Positions 8,749 to 19,329 of a stretch of DNA of 64,000 nt are shown piece after piece (position 1 is the first letter of the stretch; each line of letters starts with the position of its first letter). The stretch is from Rhynchopus sp. YZ270_cl-10 (taxonomy: Eukaryota > Euglenozoa > Diplonemea > Diplonemida > Diplonemidae), in assembly GCA_964035575.1 (NCBI GenBank), contig OZ037916.1, forward strand, positions 62,001 to 126,000. The letters are read 5' to 3'. A program made the position numbers and the translations under genes. The notes under the pieces were generated by a model. That model worked only from the letters and a program-made list of their open reading frames with translations, searched no databases and was not told where the DNA came from.

Positions 8749-11559
8749 TCATGCCTCCAGGCCAAGGTACCCAGGGTCCTGCCCAACATAGTCCAGCCCA
8801 ACGACACCCTGGCGCGACAGCTGTGCCAACTTCTTCGTCGTAAGATCGTCTGCTGGAAGCACTGTGGAACTCTTCATAAAACGCAACCACTCCTTGTTCG
8901 ACACTGCATGCGGGTCGCGCACAACCTGGTCCATCTGGTACATCCACTCCTCTGCTCCGTCAATTACACGTTGGGAAAGTGCCTCCCACACAACAAGCCG
9001 CCCTGAGCTCTTCTTCTTCGGGAGTACGTCCAGCACTCTGCACACGTACCTGCTTCTCACATTTTCCGTGAATGAACTGTCGAACAGAACCTTCGCGTCA
9101 GGGAATATCTTCGTCAGGTTCATCAGAACAACAGACAGTCCGTAGCAGCTCCCCAGGATGCTGTGTGCACGCATCGAGTCTGTGCCCATGATCCCGCACA
9201 TCGCTTCAGAGCTGCTCACACCACACACCACAGCTGCACCGTCCACGGCAGGAATCGCAGCCAGCGCACAGGCAGTTGACAGACCCCTCTCCAGTGCAAG
9301 GCTCGACGCAATTGCGTACGAACCGTTGAAGGAAGCCATCAACCTGTCCCCCTGGAACGGCTCAGGCACACCCTTCGAGCCTTTGATGAGGTACTGGATG
9401 CGTGTGAACAGCGTTGCGTGCTTTGCTGTGACGTCAGGATCGTTCACCAGACTTCTGAAGTTTGTGACGTTGACACACAGACAGGTCACCTTCTTGCTGC
9501 GTAGGCCACTGATGCCCAGGTTCGCTGCTTTGAACATCCCACCCGTCATGGTTGAGGTTGCGCGTAATGAGTTCGCAACTTTGTTGCTTGAAGCCGAACT
9601 CCGTGCGCTGCGTGAGATTGTGTGCTCACACACACTCGTGTGGGTAGCTGTCTCCGTCTGTGTGTCAGAATCGCACACTTCGTCAGGGAGGCAGCTTGCA
9701 GGCAAGAAGGGCTTGTAAAGCTTCAGGTTCTTGACGAGTGCTGTGAAGCACTTCTGAAGGAAGCGCAACTCCGACACACACGAACGCTCCTGCGCATCAA
9801 TGACGTCGAGCTGCATCTTGCATGCGTAGTCGAAGTGGTGTGTCATCTCCATCATCGGCTTCACAAACACAAACACGGTACCCGTCACAAGCAGCACAAT
9901 CAGTGCACCCGCCACACACAGCGACACGGCAAGCATCGCCACGTTGCGTTCGTTCACAGTCTTCAGGTAGTCGTCTTGGGGAATGCACACAAGCAGCAGC
10001 CAGTCAATGCCGGTGATGTCACCCGCACCACGGATCGGCACAATGCGCACCCAATACTTCGACCCGATGTCTGCAACCTTGTCCGTGACAGTGTTGATGT
10101 GCATATGCGACCCAGTCTCGATGTCGAACAGGTCTGCCATGATCTTGCTTGGCACCTCACCACCGTAAGGGTCAAACGCACTCACACGGTCTGGGTCTCC
10201 GTTGATGTCCTCACGCTGCGGCTTTGAGAAGCAAACAAGGCCCTGCGACTCCGCCTGTGCGCAAGGGAAGCCAGTCGAGATGAGGAGCGCAAGGGGGTTC
10301 TTCTCAATCATGAAGAGAGACCCTGTCTTTGCAACCTTGATCTTCTGGAAGAGGTACGCAAGCACAGTTGTCTCGTAGTCGGCAATCGCCATCCCCGCAA
10401 GGTGCTCAGAGAAGGCACCCCCGCCACCGCCGTGTGCTGCGTTCCACCCCAGAGCCTCTGTCGTCAGTGTGTGCACACCACCACCGCTCTGTGTGAAGTC
10501 CACAACAGGGCTGAACATCTCATTAGCTGTGTTGCTGTGCCCGACCACAACACCAGACAACCCTGCATGTGTCAGGGCCTGCCCAAGCATCGGACGTTTC
10601 ACGAAGTACGGGACCACTGCTGACAGGCAAGGGAAGCCACTGGAGCAGAGGTAAATATCAAGGTAGTGTTTGATGTGCTGGGGCACGCCTGCCACCACGG
10701 AAAGTGCTGCTGCATTCCTGTACCAGCTGCGTCCACGTGGGTCATAGCCTGTACGCGTCTTCTTGAGGGACACGTCCGTCATTCCGTTGTTCGCAAAGTA
10801 GTAAGTTCTGTTGAACTCCACGCACACAGAGCCTACACATGCTGGCAAGGAGTCGACAGCATCAGGCCTGCACACAGTGCGGTTCACCTGCCCAAGGTTC
10901 TGCTGCACAGCCCAAGTGGCATACATCGGGTCAAGAGGCTGTGCCACGTAGTTTGCGTACTTGTCGTCACCTTCGTACGTCCCCTCCCCCGCAACCCAGT
11001 AGGGCGCTGCACCAGGCTCCCAGAAGTTCTCTGGCAGGCAGTGCCCCGATGTGTTGTCGCAGCTGCGTTGGTAGCGGCAGGGTATTGTCCATGTGGGGTT
11101 GCCTGCCACCATCTGGTCGATAGGCGGGAGTGTTGTTACAACGAACTTGTCCGCTTCAACCTGCTCGATGAGACCGCCCATGTGGCCGTGCTCGTTCGCT
11201 AGGTAGATGGAACCTGCAAAGTCGTAGTCAGTCTCGTTCAGCAGCAAGAGTGCATCCACACACTCCTTCGCACCCCAACCGTCGGCACGCTCGATGTTGT
11301 AGAGACGCTTGGACACACCCATCGTGACAAGGCGGTCGATAAGCTCAACAGGTGTGACCAGGAAGCGTTCCACCTCCGTCACCGCCTGCTCCGTGACACT
11401 GTCGATGAGTGCATCCACCACGTCGTTGACACCTTCGCGTGCAGTCATCGTGCCGAGGAGCACCAGAGCCACCATGCCGCCTGCCATCAACAGCCCTAAC
11501 AACATCACCACCCACTTCAGCGACAGGTGCACGGCCATTGTGTTTTTCTGTATTCCCAC
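8749..11559 (-). CDS. Receptor-like protein: dCache sensor plus degenerate nucleotide cyclase-homology domain (paralogue 1)
   Basis: 936-residue predicted membrane protein. A short N-terminal tail leads to a membrane helix (about residues 14-37). A large outside domain follows with the dCache hallmark YDPRGRSWY (near 270) and several cysteines and NxT/S sites. A second helix lies at about 538-566 (NVAMLAVSLCVAGALIVLL), then a helical linker ending KLYKPFLPASCLPD. The C-terminal part (about 686-850) looks like a class III cyclase domain, but the first metal site, normally FxD, reads VNVTNF. A later GDRLMASF resembles the second metal motif. Cyclase activity is therefore doubtful; a sensing or dimerising role is possible. 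No intron is needed. Met8 is an alternative start. A close paralogue lies at 15234-18038. Function inferred from domains only. Confidence 0.85.
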   Translation of the reverse strand: MGIQKNTMAVHLSLKWVVMLLGLLMAGGMVALVLLGTMTAREGVNDVVDALIDSVTEQAVTEVERFLVTPVELIDRLVTMGVSKRLYNIERADGWGAKECVDALLLLNETDYDFAGSIYLANEHGHMGGLIEQVEADKFVVTTLPPIDQMVAGNPTWTIPCRYQRSCDNTSGHCLPENFWEPGAAPYWVAGEGTYEGDDKYANYVAQPLDPMYATWAVQQNLGQVNRTVCRPDAVDSLPACVGSVCVEFNRTYYFANNGMTDVSLKKTRTGYDPRGRSWYRNAAALSVVAGVPQHIKHYLDIYLCSSGFPCLSAVVPYFVKRPMLGQALTHAGLSGVVVGHSNTANEMFSPVVDFTQSGGGVHTLTTEALGWNAAHGGGGGAFSEHLAGMAIADYETTVLAYLFQKIKVAKTGSLFMIEKNPLALLISTGFPCAQAESQGLVCFSKPQREDINGDPDRVSAFDPYGGEVPSKIMADLFDIETGSHMHINTVTDKVADIGSKYWVRIVPIRGAGDITGIDWLLLVCIPQDDYLKTVNERNVAMLAVSLCVAGALIVLLVTGTVFVFVKPMMEMTHHFDYACKMQLDVIDAQERSCVSELRFLQKCFTALVKNLKLYKPFLPASCLPDEVCDSDTQTETATHTSVCEHTISRSARSSASSNKVANSLRATSTMTGGMFKAANLGISGLRSKKVTCLCVNVTNFRSLVNDPDVTAKHATLFTRIQYLIKGSKGVPEPFQGDRLMASFNGSYAIASSLALERGLSTACALAAIPAVDGAAVVCGVSSSEAMCGIMGTDSMRAHSILGSCYGLSVVLMNLTKIFPDAKVLFDSSFTENVRSRYVCRVLDVLPKKKSSGRLVVWEALSQRVIDGAEEWMYQMDQVVRDPHAVSNKEWLRFMKSSTVLPADDLTTKKLAQLSRQGVVGLDYVGQDPGYLGLEA

Positions 11560-12060
11560 AATGCAGGGAGCTGCACAACGAGCCTGGGGGTTGTGTGATG
11601 TGCGTGTAAAGGGTGGAGGCGAAAATAAAATGTGGAAGGACGTTTCATTCTCATCGTATACAACAACGCCGACGAGACGTGGGTGGGGGTAGTGGGTAGT
11701 GGGGTGGTAGATACGAACGAGAGAGTGACATCAGTGACATGACATGGAGGTGTGTCGTGTGACGACTCTGTCAGAGACGCCTTCACAAGCACCGTATGGT
11801 GTATGCATGTTTGACAAATTATTGCAACAGTGTACACGTGTCCACGTGTCGCGTTGGAGACTCGCAGTATTAACCTCAGAAACACAGGTCACACTACTGC
11901 AAATTCACCAAAACAAGTAGACGGAAAGAAGAGATGACTGAAGCCGCGCATGTGTGCGGTTACCTAAAACATACTTGAAAGATGAAGGAGCCTGAGGGGA
12001 TCAAACATTTTTCAACGATATGTGAGTGTAAAATAAGGAAAACTAAAGAACATAGACATA

Positions 12061-12095
12061 GTTGAAAGATGAACCTAAGCCGCGTGCTTAGGCAC
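12061..12095 (+). repeat. HpA hairpin element, short loop
   Basis: GTTGAAAGATGAA, stem CCTAAGC / GCTTAGG (7 bp), loop CGCGT. The stem is perfect although the usual loop is shortened. Confidence 0.7.
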
Positions 12096-12658
12096 TAAAT
12101 ATAAGATGGTAGGGAAACCTAGGCTTTGTGTTGCATGTTTGTGTTGATGAACATAACAGGCGCGCAAGTCTCAAAAGATAAAAGGTTGTGTAAAGAAAGT
12201 AACGAAGTATAGAAGTAAAGAGGGGGAAGGGGGGGTTTCGAAGTAGGCATGAAATTGGTTGGTTTTGATAACTTAGCTGTGTTTCAGTGCAAACGCTCCT
12301 CACCCAAAATAGATGTGTCACTTTGGCGTTTATTGTTCTGTGAATAACGAAGAACTTCAGAATTCCCTTCTGCAGAAACAACCCCCGCCTTTACATCCGC
12401 TTTGTGGGTTGGGCCCGATGCAAAGAAACAAACAAATGGAAGATGCGGTACACTTGGCAGAGCACACCACACCAGGCAAAAGATGATGTGATATGGCGTC
12501 CACACCAAAGGGCCATATTCCGCGCAAGAATCACCCTCGCTAGGCATCAACCACACCACACCCAAACAAAGCTAAAAATACAATATTTGCGTTACCGAAA
12601 TCCTGTCGGGTACCCGTCAGGGACCTTGTCAAATATCGGCACTTTCTCCAAATATGGC

Positions 12659-12688
12659 TTGAAATATAAAGCCCTCTCGTGACAGTGT
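12659..12688 (+). repeat. HpD hairpin element
   Basis: TTGAAATATAAAGCCCTCTC, then GTGACAGTGTT. Core CCTCTCGTGACAGTGT is conserved. Confidence 0.65.
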
Positions 12689-12860
12689 TGGTGGTGCGTG
12701 ACCGGAACACCATTCATCCATTTCGTGGTGCAATGGTGCTACACAAAAGGCAGCCGCACCCGAATTGCGGAACCCCCACTCCACTGTTGGAGTTGGGGAC
12801 GAGAGATAAGGTGTTTTGTGTCGGGTACAAATGCCAGAAGAAATATAGAAAAAAAGGGCT

Positions 12861-12898
12861 GCTAAGATGATCCTAAGTCTTTTCGTGCTTGGTCACCT
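12861..12898 (+). repeat. HpA hairpin element
   Basis: GCTAAGATGATC, stem CTAAG / CTTGG (U-G pair on the + strand), longer loop, then TCACCTT. Confidence 0.6.
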
Positions 12899-13951
12899 TC
12901 GAAATAAAATAAAAAAGGGGAGAACGGAAGGCATGAAACATGAACCCCGCGTAGCCGTCGCTGCGGCTTTCTTCTGAAGTGCAGCACAGCTACTTTATTT
13001 CGTTGGGGGGGAAAGGAAAGTACACAATATGGATTGAAGTATGAACCACACACGAGAATGTTGTGTGGAGCACTCTTCTTTTTTCAGACAACAATCTTCG
13101 ACGGAAAAAAGTTTTTTTGTGGCGCTTTTATTGTGTGAACACTCAGGTCCTTACACGGATTCTGTACCGACACAGTATCGCCCTTTTTTTTCGAGAGTTA
13201 CTTTTTCTTTTTTATTTCTTTTGTAGACGACTATTCAATCTTCTTGGGCCCTTTGTGTTTGCTGACCAACCTACAACGCAGTTTCGACGGGTTTGCTCTC
13301 TTTTATAGTTTATACAATACACGTATTTGCGGTGCAGGTTTTTGGTACAACCGTTATCACTACTGGGCTCAAGGGGGAGGGGAAAATTGTGGGGGAGGGT
13401 ATGGTTTGAGACGAAAGGCACGCTTTTTTGAACAGGTCGTTTTGAAGCGTACAAAAGGCATAGAAAAGAAGCTCTGGTTCTGATTGTCGCCGTTTTTTTG
13501 CTAGAAAAGCGAAAAACAGCGTCCCTCACTCATTCCTTTTGGGAGATCTATTTGGATATAGCAGCATAAAAACAGATACAATCACACAACATCGGGTGGG
13601 GGTAAAAAAACCCTTCTTAGAGTTTTGAAATAGCAAAATACATCTTGGTTTTTGCCCCACCTATGTGTTTTTTACTTCAAAGATCGTACTAGATAGTATT
13701 CTACTCTGGGAAGTAGCCTTATGGGTTATGCCAAAGAACACATGTGGATGAAACAAAGAAAACGACAAAAATAAAATGGGGGTTCTGGCCTGAAAACTGG
13801 CCATGTCATCACACAAATGTTCTCAAATGGCATGATCGCATGTTGTATATGAAACTAAGAGCGTGACGTTGGTCCACGTGCACGACACATACCACACCTC
13901 GACACAAATGTGGCAAAAAAAAAAAAAAAAAAAAAAAAGGTTGAAAAGAAA

Positions 13952-13990
13952 ACTTGAAAGATGAATGTGCCTCTCTGTGCACACAATATA
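13952..13990 (+). repeat. HpB hairpin element
   Basis: ACTTGAAAGATGAATGTGC, loop CTCTCTGT, GCACACA. Followed 27 bp later by an HpC copy at 14017 and an HpA copy at 14101: three classes in about 190 bp. Confidence 0.75.
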
Positions 13991-14016
13991 GAAAAGAATG
14001 AAATGAACATCAAAGA

Positions 14017-14070
14017 GAAGTTGACAGGTGCAAACGCCTCACCGTTCATCGGTGGACGTAGGCAGGCACT
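14017..14070 (+). repeat. HpC hairpin element
   Basis: GAAGTTGACAGGTGCAAACG, CCTCACCGTTCATCGGTGGA, then GCAGGCACT. GTGC / GCAC and CACCG / CGGTG can pair. Confidence 0.75.
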
Positions 14071-14100
14071 GACCAAAGAAATGGGACAAAAAAAAAAAAA

Positions 14101-14142
14101 AGTTTATAAGATGAACCTGAGCCTCTCGTGCTTAGCCACCTT
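14101..14142 (+). repeat. HpA hairpin element
   Basis: GTTTATAAGATGAAC, stem CTGAGC / GCTTAG (one G-U on the + strand), loop CTCTCGT, then CCACCTT. Outer arms AAGATGA / CCACCTT mostly pair. Confidence 0.8.
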
Positions 14143-14410
14143 ACAAAATTTTTGCAATAATGGTATGAAAAATGCGTCTTGGGAGACAACTACTGTACTG
14201 GAGAGGGATCACTACTGGCTGTTGGAAAATCAGGTATTTTGTTCGTTGTGCTGGTTTTCGTTTTATTTTGTGAGTTTTGTGGGGCCAAGGGGGGAGCTAG
14301 AAACCAATAAATATGCTGTGTGCACTTTCCAATCAAAGAACAGAAAGGACGTTCAAAACAAGGGAACACAGATTCACTATGGCAGTGAGGTATAGAGGGG
14401 GAAACAGAGT

Positions 14411-14445
14411 TGACTTGAAATACAAAGCCCTCTCGTGACAGTGTG
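14411..14445 (+). repeat. HpD hairpin element
   Basis: TGACTTGAAATACAAAGCCC, then TCTCGTGACAGTGTGC. Near-consensus copy. Confidence 0.75.
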
Positions 14446-14874
14446 CAAAAAACGACTACAAAAACAAAAAAAAAAAAAAAAAAAACGTTGATCCGATTGA
14501 CCTAAGCTTTGTGCTTGTTGCCTCTTGACCAATGACAATAAAGCCTCACCTAAACCCTATCTCGTGGTATCGAATTACCCTAGGTTTCCCTTGATCCCTG
14601 TTCGTTACCTGACGAGTGGGGGACGTAGTAACGGTGTCCACGAAGAGAGATAGGTGAGGAACGGCGGCGAGCTCGCACGAGGAAAAAGCGAAGTGGCCAC
14701 ACGTTATCAGTTATTCAAAAAAAAGGGGGCGGGAGGGAAGGGGAGGGGGCACCTTGGTTCTTACCTTTGGATTGCACACTAAAGTGCGCTCTTTTCCTTC
14801 GGGTCTCTATTGGAAACATGGTCGTGTTTGACTAGAACTTTGGCGAGAAGGTATCAAGAAAACATAAAGAACAC

Positions 14875-14923
14875 TTTAAAAAGAATATGCGCCCTCTCGC
14901 GCACACATGCACACACACGTCTA
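14875..14923 (+). repeat. HpB hairpin element, variant stem
   Basis: Inner stem TGCGC / GCGCA around CCTCTC: both arms differ from the usual TGTGC / GCACA, keeping the pairing. Followed by a CA-rich stretch and GTCT. Confidence 0.65.
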
Positions 14924-15233
14924 AAAATACAAAATAAAAAGCAAAGTAAAGCTCGCATCACGGGTGAGTAGACCCCGTATAAGTTCTTTCCAGGATTCTT
15001 TCCAGGAAACGGCTCAAAACACCTGTTCCCGCGGACAGTGTGAGCCTTAAAGCTTGCTCGGCAACAATTAACACATAACTTCAAGGGAAAGACGAGACAA
15101 GTATTGATCATAACAAACGCAGCAAATCAACGAAAACGAACCAAAGACGTAAGACGTAAGACGTAAGACACATGGTCGCAGCAAGTGGAAGGATAGGACG
15201 GGGTTGAGAACACAGTGGGTGATGGCATTCGCT

Positions 15234-18038
15234 TCATGCCTCCAGGCCAAGGTACCCAGGGTCCTGCCCAACATAGTCCAGCCCAACGACACCCTGGCGC
15301 GACAGCTGTGCCAACTTCTTCGTCGCAAGATCGTCTGCTGGAAGCACTGTGGAACTCTTCATAAAACGCAGCCACTCCTTGTTAGACACTGCGTGTGGGT
15401 CGCGCACAACTTCTTCTACCTGGTACATCCACTCCTCACCTCCATCAATCACACGCTGGGAAAGTGCCTCCCACACAACAAGCCGCCCTGAGCTCTTCTT
15501 CTTCGGGAGTACGTCCAGCACTCTGCACACATACCTGCTTCTCACATTTTCCGTGAATGAACTGTCGAACAGAACCTTCGCGTCAGGGAATATCTTCGTC
15601 AGGTTCATCAGAACAACAGACAGTCCGTAGCAGCTCCCCAGGATGCTGTGTGCACGCATCGAGTCTGTGCCCATGATCCCGCACATCGCTTCAGAGCTGC
15701 TCACACCACACACCACAGCTGCACCGTCCACGGCAGGAATCGCAGCCAGCGCACAGGCAGTTGACAGACCCCTTTCCAGTGCAAGGCTCGACGCAACTGC
15801 GTACGAACCGTTGAAGGAAGCCATCAACCTGTCACCCTGGAACGGCTCAGGCACACCTTTCGAGCCTTTGATGAGGTACTGGATACGTGTGAACAGCGTT
15901 GCGTGCTTTGCTGTGACGTCAGGATCGTTCACCAGACTTCTGAAGTTTGTGACGTTGACACACAGACAGGTCACCTTCTTGCTGCGTAGGCCACTGATGC
16001 CCAGGTTCGTTGCTTTGAACATCCCACCCGTCATGGTTGAGGTCGCGCGTAATGAGTTGCCAAGTTTGCTTGTTGAAGCACTGTGTCCTGTGCGAGAGGC
16101 TGTGTGCTCCACACTCGTGTGGGTGGCTGTGTTTGTGTCGCTGTCAGAATCGCACACTTCGTCAGGGAGGCAGCTTGCAGGCAAGAAGGGCTTGTAAAGC
16201 TTCAGGTTCTTGACGAGTGCTGTGAAGCACTTCTGAAGGAAGCGCAACTCCGACACACACGAACGCTCCTGCGCATCAATGACGTCGAGCTGCATCTTGC
16301 ATGCGTAGTCGAAGTGGTGTGTCATCTCCATCATCGGCTTCACAAACACAAACACGGTACCCGTCACAAGCAGCACAATCAGTGCACCCGCCACACACAG
16401 CGACACGGCAAGCATCGCCACGTTGCGTTCGTTCACAGTCTTCAGGTAGTCGTCCTGAGGAATGCACACAAGCAGCAGCCAGTCAATGCCGGTGATGTCA
16501 CCCGCACCACGGATCGGCACAATGCGCACCCAATACTTCGACCCGATGTCTGCAACCTTGTCTGTGACAGTGTTGATGTGCATATGCGACCCAGTCTCGA
16601 TGTCGAACAGGTCTGCCATGATCTTGCTTGGCACCTCACCACCGTAAGGGTCAAACGCACTCACACGGTCTGGGTCTCCGTTGATGTCCTCACGCTGCGG
16701 CTTTGAGAAGCAAACAAGGCCCTGCGACTCCGCCTGTGCACAAGGGAAGCCTGTCGAGATGAGGAGCGCAAGGGGGTTCTTCTCAATCATGAAGAGCGAC
16801 CCTGTCTTTGCAACCTTGATCTTCTGGAAGAGGTACGCAAGCACAGTTGTCTCGTAGTCGGCAATCGCAATCCCCGCAAGGTGCTCAGAGAAGGCACCCC
16901 CGCCACCGCCATGTGCTGCGTTCCACCCCAGCGCCTCTGTCGTCAGTGTGTGCACACCACCACCGCTCTGTGTGAAGTCCACAACAGGGCTGAACATCTC
17001 ATTAACTGTGTTGCTGTGTCCGACCACAACACCAGACATCCCTGCATGTGTCAGGGCCTGCCCAAGCATCGGACGTTTCACGAAGTACGGGATAAATGCT
17101 GACAGGCAAGGGAAGCCACTGGAGCAGAGGTAAATATCAAGGTAGTGTTTGATGTGCTGCGGCACGCCTGCCACCACGGAAAGTGCTTTGGAGTTCTTGT
17201 ACCAGCTGCGTCCACGTGGGTCATAACCGGCACGTGTCTTCTTGAGGGACACGTCCGTCATTCCGTTGTTCGTGTAGTAGTAAGTTCTGTTGAACTCTGG
17301 ACAGGGAGCACCTGTGCATGGCGGGAGTGAGTCGACAGCATCAGGCCTGCACACAGTGCGGTTCACCTGCCCAGGGTTCTGCTGCACAGCCCAAGTGGCA
17401 TACATCGGGTCAAGAGGCTGTGCCACGTAGTTTGCGTACTTGTCGTCACCTTCGTACGTCCCCTCCCCCGCAACCCAGTAGGGCGCTGCACCAGGCTCCC
17501 AGAAGTTCTCAGGCAGGCAGTGCCCCGATGTGTTGTCGCAGCTGCGTTGGTAGCGGCAGGGTATTGTCCATGTGGGGTTGCCTGCCACCATCTGCTCTAT
17601 GGGTGGCACTGTCGTGGTGACGAACTTGTCCTCCTCGAGCTGCTCGATGAGGCCGCACATGTGGCCATGCTCCGTGACAATGTAGATGGAACCTGCAAAG
17701 TCGTAGTCAGTCTCGTTGAGCACCATTAACGTGTCCACACACTCCTTCGCACCCCAACCGTCGGCACGCTCGATGTTGTAGAGACGCTTGGACACACCCA
17801 TCGTGACAAGGCGGTCAACAAGCTCAACAGGTGTGACCAGGAAGCGTTCCACCTCCATCACCGCCTGCTCCGTGACACTGTCGATGAGTGCATCCACCAC
17901 GTCGTTGACACCTTCGCGTGCAGTCATCGTGCCCAGGAGCACCAGAGCCACCATGCCGCCTGCCATCAACAGCCCTAACAACATCACCACCCACTTCAGC
18001 GACAGGTGCACGGCCATTGTGTTTTTCTGTATTCCCAC
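15234..18038 (-). CDS. Receptor-like protein: dCache sensor plus degenerate cyclase-homology domain (paralogue 2)
   Basis: 934 residues, very close to the protein at 8749-11559 throughout, with the same two membrane helices, YDPRGRSWY, KLYKPFLP linker and VNVTNF / GDRLMASF in the cyclase-like part. Differences cluster in three places: the first sensor segment (MVLNETDYDF...VTEHGHMCG against LLLNETDYDF...ANEHGHMGG), a cysteine-rich loop (PCTGAPCPEF against ACVGSVCVEF), and the variable linker before the cyclase-like part. This suggests diverging ligand range with a conserved output domain (inference). The ORF is intact. The two genes are in tandem, 3.7 kb apart, and share only a short 5' flank and no 3' flank. 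Confidence 0.85.
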   Translation of the reverse strand: MGIQKNTMAVHLSLKWVVMLLGLLMAGGMVALVLLGTMTAREGVNDVVDALIDSVTEQAVMEVERFLVTPVELVDRLVTMGVSKRLYNIERADGWGAKECVDTLMVLNETDYDFAGSIYIVTEHGHMCGLIEQLEEDKFVTTTVPPIEQMVAGNPTWTIPCRYQRSCDNTSGHCLPENFWEPGAAPYWVAGEGTYEGDDKYANYVAQPLDPMYATWAVQQNPGQVNRTVCRPDAVDSLPPCTGAPCPEFNRTYYYTNNGMTDVSLKKTRAGYDPRGRSWYKNSKALSVVAGVPQHIKHYLDIYLCSSGFPCLSAFIPYFVKRPMLGQALTHAGMSGVVVGHSNTVNEMFSPVVDFTQSGGGVHTLTTEALGWNAAHGGGGGAFSEHLAGIAIADYETTVLAYLFQKIKVAKTGSLFMIEKNPLALLISTGFPCAQAESQGLVCFSKPQREDINGDPDRVSAFDPYGGEVPSKIMADLFDIETGSHMHINTVTDKVADIGSKYWVRIVPIRGAGDITGIDWLLLVCIPQDDYLKTVNERNVAMLAVSLCVAGALIVLLVTGTVFVFVKPMMEMTHHFDYACKMQLDVIDAQERSCVSELRFLQKCFTALVKNLKLYKPFLPASCLPDEVCDSDSDTNTATHTSVEHTASRTGHSASTSKLGNSLRATSTMTGGMFKATNLGISGLRSKKVTCLCVNVTNFRSLVNDPDVTAKHATLFTRIQYLIKGSKGVPEPFQGDRLMASFNGSYAVASSLALERGLSTACALAAIPAVDGAAVVCGVSSSEAMCGIMGTDSMRAHSILGSCYGLSVVLMNLTKIFPDAKVLFDSSFTENVRSRYVCRVLDVLPKKKSSGRLVVWEALSQRVIDGGEEWMYQVEEVVRDPHAVSNKEWLRFMKSSTVLPADDLATKKLAQLSRQGVVGLDYVGQDPGYLGLEA

Positions 18039-18314
18039 AATGCAGGGAGCTGCACAGACGATCCTGGGGGTTGTGTGATGTGCGTGTCAAGGGAGGAGTG
18101 ATACAATACAATACGTTACTGACTCATTTTTATGAAGGGAAAGAGGAGACGTATCCTTGCACATTGCCTTCCCACCTTTGGGACTGGTTCTTTTCCCTAA
18201 AGACAACAAAACCTGAGCCCCGAAGGTTGAGAGCCATCACACAACAAAATGGGTTTTGCATGGTAACTTTGTGCGTGATCCAACGTGTATATCCGCTGCG
18301 CATTTTTACAAAGA

Positions 18315-18348
18315 AATTGAAATACAAAGCCCTTCGTGACAGTATACC
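18315..18348 (+). repeat. HpD hairpin element
   Basis: AATTGAAATACAAAGCCCTT, then CGTGACAGTATACCT. TACA / TGTA pairing is weakened. Confidence 0.65.
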
Positions 18349-18535
18349 TGCAAGGAAAGTTGGCAGAGATGGCAAAGATGAACCTCAGAACTAACACACC
18401 TGTGTACCGCTGCTGGAATGCTCCAAAGTGGGCAAAACTCCCAACACAGTCGCGTGGGTGCATTTAGCCAGCTTCCCTGACAAAATCACAGACAAAAACA
18501 CGATACTACTCAAGCAACTCTGGCACTCTCTTATG

Positions 18536-18620
18536 CCACCTGATTTTGACCCCCTCCAGAGTTTCGCGGTGTTGTGACGTTTGTGTGGTGGAGAGTTGCT
18601 ACTGGGCCAAAATCAGGTGG
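18536..18620. mobile_element. Family K mini inverted-repeat element (85 bp)
   Basis: Perfect ends CCACCTGATTTTG and (C)CAAAATCAGGTGG, with further pairing inside (GACCCCC region against GGGCC). Same ends and size as 62211-62293. Too small to code; MITE-like. Confidence 0.7.
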
Positions 18621-18684
18621 ATATGAAGCCTCACGGAAAGATAGACGCAATTAAAACCCGACATATGTACTAAAAGGACACCCT

Positions 18685-18716
18685 GTACAGATGACCTTGC
18701 ATCTGCTTAGTCACTT
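18685..18716 (+). repeat. HpA hairpin element, degenerate
   Basis: TGTACAGATGACC, then GCTTAGTCACTT. The left half of the inner stem is worn. Confidence 0.4.
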
Positions 18717-18730
18717 AAAAAAACCCCCAA

Positions 18731-18768
18731 TTTGCAAGATGAATGCGACTCTTGTGCACACCCATCTG
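18731..18768 (+). repeat. HpB hairpin element
   Basis: TTTGCAAGATGAATGCGACT, then CTTGTGCACACCCATCTG. Outer AGATG / CATCT intact. Confidence 0.6.
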
Positions 18769-18924
18769 AACAATGGCAAATGAATAAAACCCGGGCCCAG
18801 AAGACACAAAAAAAAAACATTTTTTTGAAACAAAAGTAAGTTGTGAATTGCGCAAGGGTAAAACCTTGGTGGGATGTATTATTGCAAGGGGTTTCCATTC
18901 ACACTGCCACAAGAAAAATCTGTA

Positions 18925-18992
18925 GTTATTAATGCAGGCACCTCCGACTGACCCACGTACGGTACGATGCCAGCCATCCGGATGAAAGCATA
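18925..18992 (+). repeat. Family E dispersed repeat, copy 2
   Basis: Best copy of this family: TGCAGGCACCTCCGACTGAC, then GTACGGTACGATGCCAGCC and CATCCGGATGAAAGCAT. Confidence 0.85.
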
Positions 18993-19329
18993 AGTACCCT
19001 GCGGCCTACAACAGTAGATGAAAAAAAAGGTTCTGGGGAGAGAACATCAAAAGAAGAAAAATGAAAAAAAAAAGGAAACTGTCGTACGTAAGAAAAGAGA
19101 GAAAAAACACATACACACAAACAAAACGTTGTTTGAAGCGGGTTTGCGCTCCTCAAACAACACAAAAAATCGCCCTTTTTCCTCTTTTGAAACGCACATA
19201 AAACCCCCCCTTTGCATTTACACACTCCCACCAGACCCACCCCACTCCCCCCCTCTCCAATTAACATTACAAATCCTCAAGAAACTTACCACAAATAAAA
19301 AAAAAAACAAAAATTCTCTTAAATTTAAC

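Larger units (their letters stand above)
11560..15233. other. Gene-free region between the two receptor genes
   Basis: About 3.7 kb without a convincing gene. The first 60-70 bases match the region upstream of the second receptor gene, so the duplication included a little 5' flank. The rest is AT-rich with A-runs and hairpin elements (12061, 12659, 12861, 13952, 14017, 14101, 14411, 14875). No rRNA or tRNA recognised. Confidence 0.65.
18039..19329. other. Gene-free region with repeats
   Basis: About 1.3 kb. Holds an HpD copy (18315), the family K inverted-repeat element (18536), degenerate HpA (18685) and HpB (18731) copies and a family E copy (18925). The last 300 bases are A- and C-rich, and on the gene strand give T- and G-rich sequence downstream of the transporter gene. 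No gene seen. Confidence 0.65.
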
